Of a DNA stretch of 64,000 nucleotides, positions 54,501-62,620 are shown one piece after another. Positions within the stretch are counted from its first letter, which is position 1; every line of letters starts with the position of its first letter. Below the pieces are notes generated by a model. It worked only from the letters and a program-made list of their open reading frames with translations, ran no database searches and was not told where the DNA came from. The stretch is from the NCBI GenBank assembly GCA_029237695.1, contig CM055266.1, positions 109,633,370-109,697,369 on the forward strand, written 5' to 3'. Made by a program: the position numbers and the translations under genes. The DNA is from Conchocele bisecta (taxonomy: Eukaryota; Mollusca; Bivalvia; Lucinida; Thyasiridae).

Positions 54501-57500
54501 TATCCAGTCACATTTTATCGAAATATGTGAAGAGCGGTTACAAAAATAATGTTGAAGTAATCTATATTTTCATACTGGGTGTATAATAGTCAAGACAACA
54601 TCGGTTTTAATGTTTTGATATAAGCAGTATTTGAGGGGGGAGCAATAAGTGATGTTTGAAGAAGTTTGTTTAATATAGGAATGAATGGCCTTTTTGTGGA
54701 ATTTGACGGGGTATAAACTTGGAAAAGTCGCGGGAATACTGGACGAAGCGATAAAAAATTCCAATTTTCGGAAAAAAAAAAAAAAAAATTTTTTTTTTTT
54801 GATTATTTTTCGAAAATTGTAATTTTTTAAAGCCTCGTCCAGTATTCCCGCGACTTTTCCAAGTTTATATCCTCGATAAATTCAACAAAAAGGCCATTCA
54901 TTCCTTATAATTCCAGCATTTGAAATAAATTCATCAAGAAAATGTGTTTATTTTCCGTTTTCTTAAGAATTATTTTAACTGCGCCTCACGGTTACGGAAA
55001 GTAGTTCGGCGTGGGAGTTTACTGGGATATAAATTTTGGACAGAGACTTGCTACAGGCAAATCAAATGTTAGGGAATTGTGTAAATATTTTTGTGCTGGA
55101 ATTATTGGTGTTTAACGGCGTATCAAGAGCTGGGCTGGGCCAACGGGTTTGATCCTGCATTCAACCGACTGCATTGGGGGGAAAATCACAACGGAATATT
55201 TATATCAAAATAAATATATATTCAGACCCGATATTAGAATAGCCTAACCTGGTGCCAGGTCCATCCTACACCAAAGTCAATTGGCCCCTTACCCTAAAAG
55301 TAACAGGATTACAAATAATTGTATTACTCATAAAAGGTGTGCATTTATAACCAAATTCAACTCTCGCATACAAGAATGCCAAAGACGTATCTGAGAGCCA
55401 ACCCAGACTTGATTCCGGTACGACGAATCCCAATTGTTAAATTACCCATCGCATGCTCCCACCTGCCACCCGCTGACAGAATAGATGAAGACTGATTGGA
55501 GTTTAATGGGGTTTAACATCTTTCCAAAAGCGAGGGCCTACAGATGGCACAACATTTGGTGGAAGAACATTCGCAAACATGCACAGCCGGTGAGCGAGTA
55601 ATGTGAGTCTGTCCACCAGCTAGTATGCCTATAGAAATAGTATTCCTTATTGCAATGAGATTATATTGACCAAAGATTTTTCAGATATTTATGCTGAAGT
55701 TTATGCATTTTATGAGGGAAGTTGGCGAAAACCAACAAGGCTGAAACAAAGATTCAATACCTGGCCATTTAAGAAACAGCGTACCTTGATACATATAGCC
55801 CTAGAGAGACAGTCTATCTGGTTGTCCGCGGCATTCAACTTGATATCATCATCTTCCAGTCCAGCCAGTATACTGCCCTGTGCACAAACATAATACACGT
55901 ACAGTGGAACATCTCTCTACCGGACACCCTGGGATGTTCCTCTCACGGCTACCCGTTTAGAGAGATTCCACTGTGATTCAGGTATACATGTACATGTATT
56001 TATAAGCAGAAATATAATTATCTCTGCAGAGGAAATTCTGTAAACCGGTGTCTGGTACAGGAGTGGAAATATAATAACCTCTGAGGTCAACATTCTCTAG
56101 GTCCTCAGGGTGTCCGATTTAAAGAGATTCCACTGTATATGAGCAGTAACAAACTTACAAAGTACATCTACAATGGTAATTCTCTAAACCAGACACATTA
56201 GGAGGTCCCCAGGGTGTCCGGTTTAGACAGGTTCAACTGTAAGACAGGTTTTTAAGTGGAAATATAATTACATCTACAGTTGAACGTCTCTGACACAGAC
56301 CATGGGAGGTCCTTAGGGTGTTCAGTTTAGATATGCTCCACTGTTAAATGAGAAACACAAATGCAACTAGAAAATGTGGCCTGTCTACGCATTTAGGGCC
56401 CCTATTTGAGAAACTCTTACAAAAACTAGAAATGTGGCCTGTCGGCACACGAATGCCCCCGTTGGCAGCCAAAGAAAACGAGGCATATTTGATTATAAGC
56501 CATTTACCCGAGCGTTAAGGTTTCGCGACGAATGGACGTACGGACGCCGGTAACACTATATGCACACCTCACCATTCGGTGGCATAAAAATAAACAGACA
56601 GACAGACAGATGGACGGACGTACGATCAGTAGCGAGGGTAAACGTATTAATGTGGAAGGATGTATCGTTAATAAGTAATGCATGTGTGCACTGCAAAATG
56701 ACGATATTAGCTGAAGGCAAACAGAAATTATAGGTGATTGGAGAAACTTGTACAAAAACTTTCAAAAAATAAACGGACGGACGGACGTACGTTCTTACAT
56801 TAGGGTACTTATGTGGCTTATCACATGTTAAATATTAGCCACATAAAACGATTTTTAGCCACATAAAAGGATTTTTTAGGTGGCTAATTATAACCAACCC
56901 TATCCTTTAACAAGTCCATAACCCTGTGGGGCTAGTCACATAAGTACCCTAATGTGTGCACGGACGGACGGACGGACGGACGGACGTTCTTACAAATGGA
57001 TACTTATGTGGCTTATCACATGTTAAATATTAGCCACATAAAACGATTTTTAGCCACATAAAAGGATTTTTTAGGTGGCTAATTGTAACCCTATCCTTTA
57101 CTAAGTCCATAACCCTGTAGGGCTAGCCACATAAGTACCCTAATGTGTGCCCGGACGGACGGACGGACAGATAGGGCGAAACCTATAGGACGGGGCCCTA
57201 ATTATTGATTGAACATATATGTGGCTGTGACTGGAGAAAAGGGGCTTATGGGTTTTGCAATCAGTGTAGATCCAGATCAGCCTGTGCATCCGCAGTCTGA
57301 TCAGGATCTGCACGGTTCGCCATTGCATCAATGAAACACCCGTCATGCGTCTGACAAGCAATATCAATTGTTATCAGGCTACAGGTGTGTGTCACATGAT
57401 CAGGAGCTACACTGGTCATAATTCAATGAGCCCCATTTCTCCAGTCAAAGCCACATGCTAGCATTCCACATGATGTACAGTGAAGTCTATCCTAATTGAA

Positions 57501-59018
57501 CGTAATGACATTTTCTTGGTGCCAGGGATAATTATTTTCATCGACTGTTATAAAGACCTATAAAATATTCTGCCTGATTATTAGGCCCTGCCAATTATGT
57601 AACTATTGTCCTCATCAGCAAGCCTGACATGCATACCAAGGGCCCATTTCACTAAACTTTGTACGACTGCAAATTTAGGATCGTCTGGAAATTTCAATTG
57701 ATGGATTTGCATTTATTGGACATAGGTAAATCTAATAATTGTTTACAAGAAAACATTGTTAATGTGAAATTTACAGACTATCACACTCTTGCACTTACAA
57801 ACAATTTAGTCATACAAAGTTCAGTGAAACGGGCCCCTGTTCTTTTCTTAGAGAAGACAATACAAAATATGATCACCTATGAGACATTTAGCGCTTATAC
57901 ACCTAGTAACCGGCAGACGTTTTCTTGTTAACCCATTACATGCGGAATACACCTTACGGGTATGATTTTTTAAAAATATTTTATTTTTATTATTTCTCAA
58001 TGAAAGTATATGTTGCGACCACTCATTTGAACCGTCTCGATGAGACGGTTCAAATGGTGGTCATGACATACTTCTATTAAGCACATTCGAAGAAAATATT
58101 TATGATTTTCCCCAATCAAAATGGCATATCCTCAGCATGAAATGGGTTAATTATCAGACCTCATTAGCTCAAGTAGACAGTGAGAGCGACACTGCCATAC
58201 CCACCTGTTTGGCGGCCCCTCTGGCAATAACCTCTTCAGCACTGATGGAAGCGAGGAGGTCGGCCTGGGGGAACCGGTCGCCCACAGCCTTCTGTATGAC
58301 CGGGGTGCTGGCCCCGCCTCCACACACGATCACCTGTCAATTACATTAGACTATCATGCTGTATGATTGGATTATATAAATATTTCAACCCTAAATAACT
58401 GGCATGGTCTGCGATATGTAATTTAAGGACCAATCCAATTCTCACAAAATGATTAATAGAGTAATCGATTTATAAGAAAGGGATTTTTGTTTTCTAAGCC
58501 AAATATGAAAATTACTTGCAAAAAGTGCAGATCCTGATGATCGTTACGAGCTGGCTCATCCATCAAGCTGGAGACTACAATCTAATATAATTGGTCTCTA
58601 CTTATATAACTGGTCCATGGATACAAGGATATGAAGTCGAAAAATGTACAATGTTGGACATTAACTCCGAAACGTGTCTAGATAGCTTGGAAATGACTAA
58701 GAAAACAAAAGGTAGATTTTGAAAATCGGTCAACAAATTCAAAAATTATTAAAAAATATGTTTAACCCCTTCCCCTACCCCATGATAAATTCCCATAAAA
58801 CAAATATGTTTTATGTATTTTCATAAAATAAAAAGAATTGAGGAGGGTGACGTTTTCGTGATTGATGAAAAAGTACTTTAATACATTTAACAATAGTCTG
58901 AGTACTGGTGATTACCTTGTCAATATCATTTGTATCCATGCTGTTATCTGTGAGCACCTTGTCAATCAGCTGTATACAGCTCTGTACCAGATCTCCCACT
59001 ACGCTCTCATACCGCGCC
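51498..59018 (-). CDS. HSPA14: HSPA14 (HSP70L1/Ssz1-like), C-terminal six exons
   Basis: Spliced on the minus strand from six exons: 59018-58916, 58333-58205, 55877-55785, 54036-53866, 52677-52619 and 51573-51498. All internal borders are AG...GT and the phases join, giving 210 residues and a TGA stop. Family words in order: ARYESVVGDLVQSCIQLIDK, VIVCGGGASTPVIQK (phosphate/adenosine loop of the actin-like ATPase fold), FPQADLLASISAEEVIARGA, TIFTPVFPKLSPLHSRK, and RDGSIHITC near the end. The match is to HSPA14 rather than classical HSP70, because the substrate-binding part is short and the protein ends soon after the RDGS strand. HSPA14 pairs with DNAJC2 on ribosomes as the chaperone complex RAC. 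Upstream exons (about 300 residues) are not in the window or were not found. Orthology is from memory of the family. Confidence 0.9.
51591..51770 (-). mobile_element. tRNA-derived SINE next to exon F acceptor
   Basis: Minus-strand copy of the family at 54051-54236. Its 3' end ('tattgctgggacataaaaca') stops about 20 nt before exon F. Shared internal words: 'ccatccctaaat', 'cgaggtccc', 'tactttcatagtat'. The tRNA-like head is degraded or truncated in this copy. Confidence 0.7.
52030..52470. mobile_element. Short pearl-like element, two core units
   Basis: Two units with 'ggagataatccatgaccc', 'gtcgaatc.aaaatca' and 'ggaagctacatac' (from 52108 and 52270). Then GGACGGACGGGATGGACGG and an end hairpin 'ccctccactatattatggtg'. 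Lies in the intron between exons E and F. Confidence 0.65.
52619..52677 (-). CDS. HSPA14: HSPA14 exon E
   Basis: 59 nt. Acceptor 'gtctgtattgcag', translation VVMRDLPAGAKITSTFHLR plus AG of the next Arg codon, donor AG|GTAAGT, an ideal consensus. It is too short to stand out as a long frame. It was found because the family needs about 20 residues between 'TTIAK' and 'RDGS'; both flanking phases fit. Confidence 0.85.
52734..52797. mobile_element. Central hairpin of MITE family 2
   Basis: 'tggatttacatttattgagc' then ATAGGCTGCATATGCAGCCTAT and the complement. Only the core palindrome is present; both outer arms are missing. Confidence 0.75.
52798..53110. mobile_element. MITE family 1 (copy e), diverged
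   Basis: 'agccgatttcaacaaattgc' to 'aatttggtgaaatcggctac'. The usual central hairpin is replaced by 'tattaccacgagcgttgttc', so the stem is lost. Confidence 0.75.
53150..53425. repeat. Fragment related to the 62.6-64 kb array
   Basis: 'caaaaactttgaccaaggga', 'gtgcaagtatggtggctgga' and 'agatacaagctcataaaaaa' echo the units at 62.6-64 kb. 'gacggatgcgatggacagat' is a decayed ACGG run. Confidence 0.55.
53562..53784. mobile_element. Palindromic MITE family 2, diverged
   Basis: 'ggggaccgttttataaactt' to 'aagtttagtgaaacggcccc'. The central hairpin is shortened (only 'aaacataggctgatgttcaa'). Confidence 0.8.
53866..54036 (-). CDS. HSPA14: HSPA14 exon D
   Basis: 171 nt, 57 codons, phase 0 at both ends. 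Acceptor 'actttcatgttcag', donor AAG|GTAGGT. Encodes NAGDNGTIFTPVFPKL, then ...HLDFVLAEEQTSFLLEVCEL..., the start of the C-terminal domain. Confidence 0.9.
54051..54236 (-). mobile_element. tRNA-derived SINE next to exon D acceptor
   Basis: Read on the minus strand it begins 'gggttgtggcctaggggtta', with an A-box-like TGGCCTAGGGG. Next come 'ctgacttccaatctggagg' (anticodon-arm-like) and a decayed B-box. It ends 'gttgctgggatgttaaacca', about 14 nt before exon D. A second member of the family sits before exon F. Confidence 0.72.
54298..54512. mobile_element. MITE family 4
   Basis: TGTGGCTGTGACTGGAGTAA at the left; right end 'ccccatttatccagtcaca'. Lies in the intron between exons C and D. Confidence 0.82.
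54670..55105. repeat. Dispersed repeat with a long hairpin (copy 2, inverted)
   Basis: Inverted copy of 37180-37585. The hairpin arms 'tggaaaagtcgcgggaatac' and complement surround an A/T homopolymer centre at about 54770-54800. The outer part carries 'aactgcgcctcacggttacg'. Confidence 0.78.
55107..55490. repeat. Dispersed SINE/MITE-like repeat, longest copy
   Basis: 'attggtgtttaacggcgtat', 'ctgcattggggggaaaatca', 'ctggtgccaggtccatccta', 'gccaaagacgtatctgagag', 'aaattacccatcgcatgctc'. This uninterrupted copy shows that the pieces at 40.1, 49.0 and 49.4-49.95 kb belong to one family. Confidence 0.65.
55785..55877 (-). CDS. HSPA14: HSPA14 exon C
   Basis: 93 nt, 31 codons, phase 0. Acceptor 'atgtttgtgcacag', donor AAG|GTACGC. 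Encodes GSILAGLEDDDIKLNAADNQ and IDCLSRAICIK, which follows the GAA motif of exon B in the family. Confidence 0.9.
55902..56345. mobile_element. Cluster of about four pogo-like palindromes
   Basis: The first, 55902-55973, is CAGTGGAACATCTCTCTACC to GAGAGATTCCACTG. Three more diverged palindromes follow (ends near 56136, 56240 and 56345), each with 'agggtgtccg' and '.tttaga.ag.ttccactgt' words and separated by 'ggaaatataatta'. The spacing suggests local duplication of a palindrome plus spacer. Confidence 0.7.
56431..56625. mobile_element. Short pearl/Helitron-like remnant
   Basis: Left end 'gtggcctgtcggcacacgaa' and 'ggcagccaaagaaaacgagg', as at 19.2 and 61.25 kb. It then goes almost directly to 'acctcaccattcggtggcat' and a GACAGACAGACAGATGGACG run. 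The tandem core is missing. Confidence 0.6.
56770..57165. mobile_element. TIR element plus (ACGG)n, duplicated in tandem
   Basis: Each copy (56798-56953 and about 56998-57143) runs from ATTAGGGTACTTATGTGGCT to the complement AGCCACATAAGTACCCTAAT. Internal 'tagccacataaaacgatttt' also repeats. (GGAC)n runs lie before, between and after them. The second copy has a mutated left end (aaatggatacttatgtggct). Confidence 0.8.
57220..57455. mobile_element. MITE family 4
   Basis: TGTGGCTGTGACTGGAGAAA to the complement ending TTTCTCCAGTCAAAGCCACA. Internal 'agatcagcctgtgcatccgc'. Full length, in the intron between exons B and C. Confidence 0.87.
57641..57836. mobile_element. MITE family 2, centre deleted
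   Basis: 'gggcccatttcactaaactt' to 'aagttcagtgaaacgggccc'. The central GCATATGC palindrome is missing, so it is shorter than other copies. Confidence 0.8.
57928..58150. mobile_element. TTAA-flanked piggyBac-type MITE
   Basis: TTAA at 57928 and at 58147, with ends CCCATTACATG and CATGAAATGGG inside. The centre is the palindrome 'gaaccgtctcgatgagacgg', related to 38.7 kb. It lies 55 bp past the donor of HSPA14 exon B. Confidence 0.75.
58205..58333 (-). CDS. HSPA14: HSPA14 exon B
   Basis: 129 nt, 43 codons, phase 0. Acceptor 'ctaatgtaattgacag', donor CAG|GTGGGT. Encodes VIVCGGGASTPVIQKAVGDR and EEVIARGAAKQ. These are the nucleotide-binding loop and the GAA helix typical of HSP70-like ATPases. 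It is GC-rich (most third positions G or C), unlike the surrounding introns. Confidence 0.92.
58385..58860. repeat. Dispersed repeat and partial foldback relative
   Basis: 58385-58570 matches 9441-9650 (gaaaattacttgcaaaaagt, cagatcctgatga). 58660-58860 echoes the centre of the foldback at 8.6-9.1 kb (ctagatagcttgg, aagaaaacaaaag, ataaaaagaa). Confidence 0.55.
58916..59018 (-). CDS. HSPA14: HSPA14 exon A (first exon in window)
   Basis: 103 nt. The first base completes an Arg codon begun in an upstream exon. It then encodes ARYESVVGDLVQSCIQLIDK and VLTDNSMDTNDIDK. Acceptor 'ttttgtgttgtag', donor AAG|GTAATC. Corresponds to the RARFE... helix before the phosphate loop in HSPA14. Confidence 0.9.
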
Positions 59019-59159
59019 CTACAACACAAAACAGTCACTTTTTCAACATATTATTGGAAAGAACTTTTATATGAGACACCATGGCAAGCCCATGTGATTT
59101 TGTACCTTCGGACATCTGCGTAATACGTTTACAAAATTTACAATATAAGGTTTGATCAT

Positions 59160-59277
59160 GTCCAGCCGTGTGCAAACGTTTGCTGTGGCCCGAGGGAACT
59201 GTTTGAATCCCAAGGCCGCAGGCCGCGGGTTCAAACAGTTCCCGAGGGCCACAGCAAACGTTTGCACACAGCTGGAC
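59160..59277. mobile_element. Palindromic MITE family 3 (copy b)
   Basis: GTCCAGCCGTGTGCAAACGT to the complement ending TGCACACAGCTGGAC. Centre 'aaggccgcaggccgcgg'. About 140 bp upstream of exon A on the gene strand. Confidence 0.85.
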
Positions 59278-59399
59278 ATGATTAAACGTTATTGTTACAT
59301 TTCCAACACAAAACTGATGTAATTTGAGCATTATATTCAGTATTTTCAGTACTTTTATAAATCGTCCCATTCACGTAGATAATTTTCGGTATGCTTATT

Positions 59400-59486
59400 C
59401 CGGGGCCGCATCATGAACGTCATGAACGTCATGAAGGCACTTCCGCGTAGTGACGTCATGAAGGCACTTCCATTACGCGCGGCCCC
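59400..59486. repeat. GC-rich inverted repeat with CRE-like words
   Basis: GGGGCCGC and GCGGCCCC bracket two repeats of 'gtcatgaaggcacttcc' and one TGACGTCA. Flanks share 'gagtgagcattg' type words with 6.19 kb. No start of a gene was found beside it. Confidence 0.5.
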
Positions 59487-59728
59487 GGAGTGAGCATTGC
59501 CTAAAGCCATATGCAAACAGCACGCGCTATTTGGAAACCATGTAACAATATTTTTTCATAAATAAAGTCTGAAAATATTGTCAACTTTTGACGTCATTTA
59601 CAGACATTATTGTAATTTCATGAAATTACGCATTTGTCCAAAGGTACAAAATCACATGGCGAGTCTCAGATGTGATTGCTACTTGAGAAATGTTACTTGA
59701 TCACCATGTGCAGATCTGAAAACTGATC

Positions 59729-59973
59729 TGTAGACTATTTCACCAAAATCGATATAAAGTATACTACTTATCTAGCTATTATATTAAACACTTTGAGGGA
59801 GTAATCATTTATTTTCCCCGAAATGCATTATTTCATATAGAACTAACGACTGCATATATGTGGCGATTAAAGGTATGCAGAATTATTATACTGAATGTAT
59901 TACATTATCACAGCCATTACATTATCACAGCCAAAATGGCTGTGATAATGTAATAGATTCAGTATAATAACAA
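59729..59973. mobile_element. MITE family 1 (copy f), right arm missing
   Basis: 'tgtagactatttcaccaaaa' to the central hairpin, which is partly duplicated ('ttacattatcacagccat' occurs twice). The element is cut at 'agtataataac', where the next array begins. Confidence 0.8.
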
Positions 59974-61100
59974 GAGTGCCGCAAGTCACAAAATACGCCC
60001 GTCGAATATGGGCCAGACAGCGAAGATGCAGAAATCTGAAGCTGTCACCAAGGCAAGAAACATTAATGAGAATTTGAAAGTCTATAGCATTATTTCTTCA
60101 TCTCGTTGTGCTAAATATGTACACTAATTTAGGCAGAGATAGAAAAGTAGAATGTAAAGTAGAAATGATAGGGAATTGGTTACAATAATGTAGAAAAAAT
60201 GGCTAAGTTAAAAAGGTGATATTTTTGTTAAAAAATATTTTTCGGCATAAAAACACCAAGGTGCACATCTTCAATATGTGTAGAAGATGTGTGTATAGTT
60301 TCAGAATGATCGACTTAACGGTTTCGGAGGAGTTGTGTACACAAACTCTGTACCGTATATAGAATTGATTAGAAAAATGTAGAAAAAATGGCTATTAAAG
60401 TTAAAAAGTTTATATTTTTGTTAAAAAATATTTTTCGACATAAAAACACCAAGGTGCACATCTTCAATATGTGTAGAAGACGTGTGTATAGTTTCAGATC
60501 GATCGACTGAACGGTTTCGGAGGAGTTGTGTACACAAACTCTGTACCGTATATAGAATTGTATAAAAAATGGCTATTCAGTTAAAAAATATTTTTTCGGC
60601 ATAAAAACACCAAGGTGCACATCTTCAATATGTGTAGAAGACGTGTGTATAGTTTCCGAACGATCGACTAAATGATTTCGGAGGAGTTGTGTACACAAAC
60701 TCTGTACCGTATATAGAATTGAATAGAAAAATGTAGAAAAAATGGCTATTAAGTTAAAAAGGTGATATGTTTTCCGCATAAAAACACCAAGGTGCACATC
60801 TTCAATATGTGTAGAAGACGTGTGTATAGTTTCCGAACGATCGACTGAACGGTTTCGGAGGAGTTGTGTACACAAACTCTGTACCGTATATAGAATTGTA
60901 TAGAAAAATGGCTAAGTTAAAAAGGTGATATTTTTGTTAAAAAATATGTTTTCCGCATAAAAACACCAAGGTGCACATCTTCAATATGTGTGGAAGACGT
61001 GTGCATAGTTTCAGATCGATCGACTGAACGGTTTCGGAGGAGCTGTGTACACAAACTCTGTACCGTATATAAAACTGTATAGAAAAATGTAGAAAAATTG
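59974..61100. mobile_element. Helitron-like tandem array, five ~160-190-bp units
   Basis: Starts 'caagagtgccgcaagtcaca'. Units near 60257, 60449, 60610, 60786 and 60967 carry 'aaacaccaaggtgcacatct', 'gaacggtttcggaggagttg' and 'gtacacaaactctgtaccgt'. Minus-strand frames across it are repeat by-products. Confidence 0.78.
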
Positions 61101-61104
61101 GCTA

Positions 61105-61340
61105 TTAAAGTTAACAAGAGCTGTAGGAGAACAGCATAGCTCGACTACGAGGGTGTCGATGTACACATAGCTTGACAAAGAAGGTGGCTGCGGCCTACAT
61201 AAAAACCTTAACCAAGGTTGACTAAAAACATTAACCAAGGGAAACTAGAAATGTGGCCTGTCGGCACACGAATACCCCCACTGGCAGCCAAAGAAAACGA
61301 GGCATTTTGGATCTTAAGCCATTTAGCCGAGCGTTAAGGT
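61105..61340. mobile_element. Stacked left ends of pearl/Helitron-like elements
   Basis: 61118 'caagagctgtaggagaacag' and 61250 'gtggcctgtcggcacacgaa' are the starts of two different element families, with two 'aaccttaaccaaggttgact' words between them. The first family's body appears to be missing or displaced. Confidence 0.5.
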
Positions 61341-62620
61341 TTCAAACGCATCAAGTCTGTGACCTTGACCCTGGGCATAGTGTGATAATCCATGCATCGG
61401 TGTAGAAGATATAGAGCGGAAGGGAATTTCAATAGGTTTGACCTTTGACCTTCAACTATGACCTTGACCTTGGACATAGGTGCGTGGTTATTCATCGAGA
61501 CACACCTTCTCATCCTGAGAAACATTTGTGCCAAGGCATTTGATAATGCATGCATCAGTGTAGAAGATATAGAGCGGAAGGGAATTTCAATAGGTTTGAC
61601 CTTTGACCTTCAACTGTGACCTTGACCTTGGACGTAGGTGCGTGGTTATTGATTGCGACACACCTTCATCATGAGAAACATCTGTGCCAAGCCATTTGAT
61701 AATCCATGCATCGGTGTAGAAGATATAGAGAAGGAATGGGAATTTCAATAGGTTTGTTGACCTTTGACCTTCAACTGTGACCTTGGACGTAGGTGCGTGG
61801 TTAGCAATTTGATAATCCATGCATCAGTGTAGAAGATATAGGAGCGGAAGGGAGGGAATTTCAATAGGTTTGACCCTTTGACCTTCAACTGGTGACCTTG
61901 ACCTTAGGAATAGGTGCGTGGTTTATTGATCGCGACACACCTTCTCATCACGAGAAACATTTGTGCCAAGCCATTTGATAATCCATGCATCGGTGTAGAA
62001 GACATAGAGAGGAAGGGAAGTTCAATAGGTTTGACCTTTGACTTTCAACAGTGACCTTGACCTTTGACGTAGGTGCGTGGTTATTGATCGCGACACACCT
62101 TCTCATCGTGAGAAAGAAACATTTGTGCCAAGCCATTTGGGAATTTCAATATTTTTTACCTTTGAGCTTCAACTGTGACCTTGACCTTGGATGTAGGTGC
62201 GTGGTTATTGATCGCGACACACCTTCTCATCCTGAGAAATATTTGTGCCAAGGCATTTGATAATCCATGCATCGGTGTAGAAGATATAGAGCGGAAGGGA
62301 ATTTCAATAGGTTTGACCTTTGACCTTCAACTGTGACCTTGACCTTGGACGTAGGTGCGTGGTTATTGATTGTGACACACCTTCTCAACATGAGAAACAT
62401 CTGTGCCAAGCCATTTGATAATCCATGCATCGATGTAGAAGATATAGAGCGGAAGGGAATTTCCATAGGTTTGACCTTCAACCTTGAACGTAGGTGCGTG
62501 GTTAGCAATTTGATAATCCATGCATCAGTGTAGAAGATATAGAGCGGAAGGGAATTTCAATAGGTTTGACCTTTGACCTTCAACTGTGACCTTGACCTTG
62601 GACGTAGATGCGTGGTTTTC
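61341..62620. repeat. Tandem array of ~157-bp units (about eight)
   Basis: Units hold 'gtgtagaagatatagagcgg', 'ggaatttcaataggtttgac', 'tgtgaccttgaccttggacg', 'gtaggtgcgtggttattgat' and 'cacaccttctcatc'. Some units are shortened (for example 61780-61830 and 62490-62520). Confidence 0.85.

Noticed and set aside
59400..59486. CRE-containing promoter of HSPA14
   Set aside because: It lies within an intron next to exon A and within a repeat-like inverted structure; the true 5' end of the gene is outside the window.
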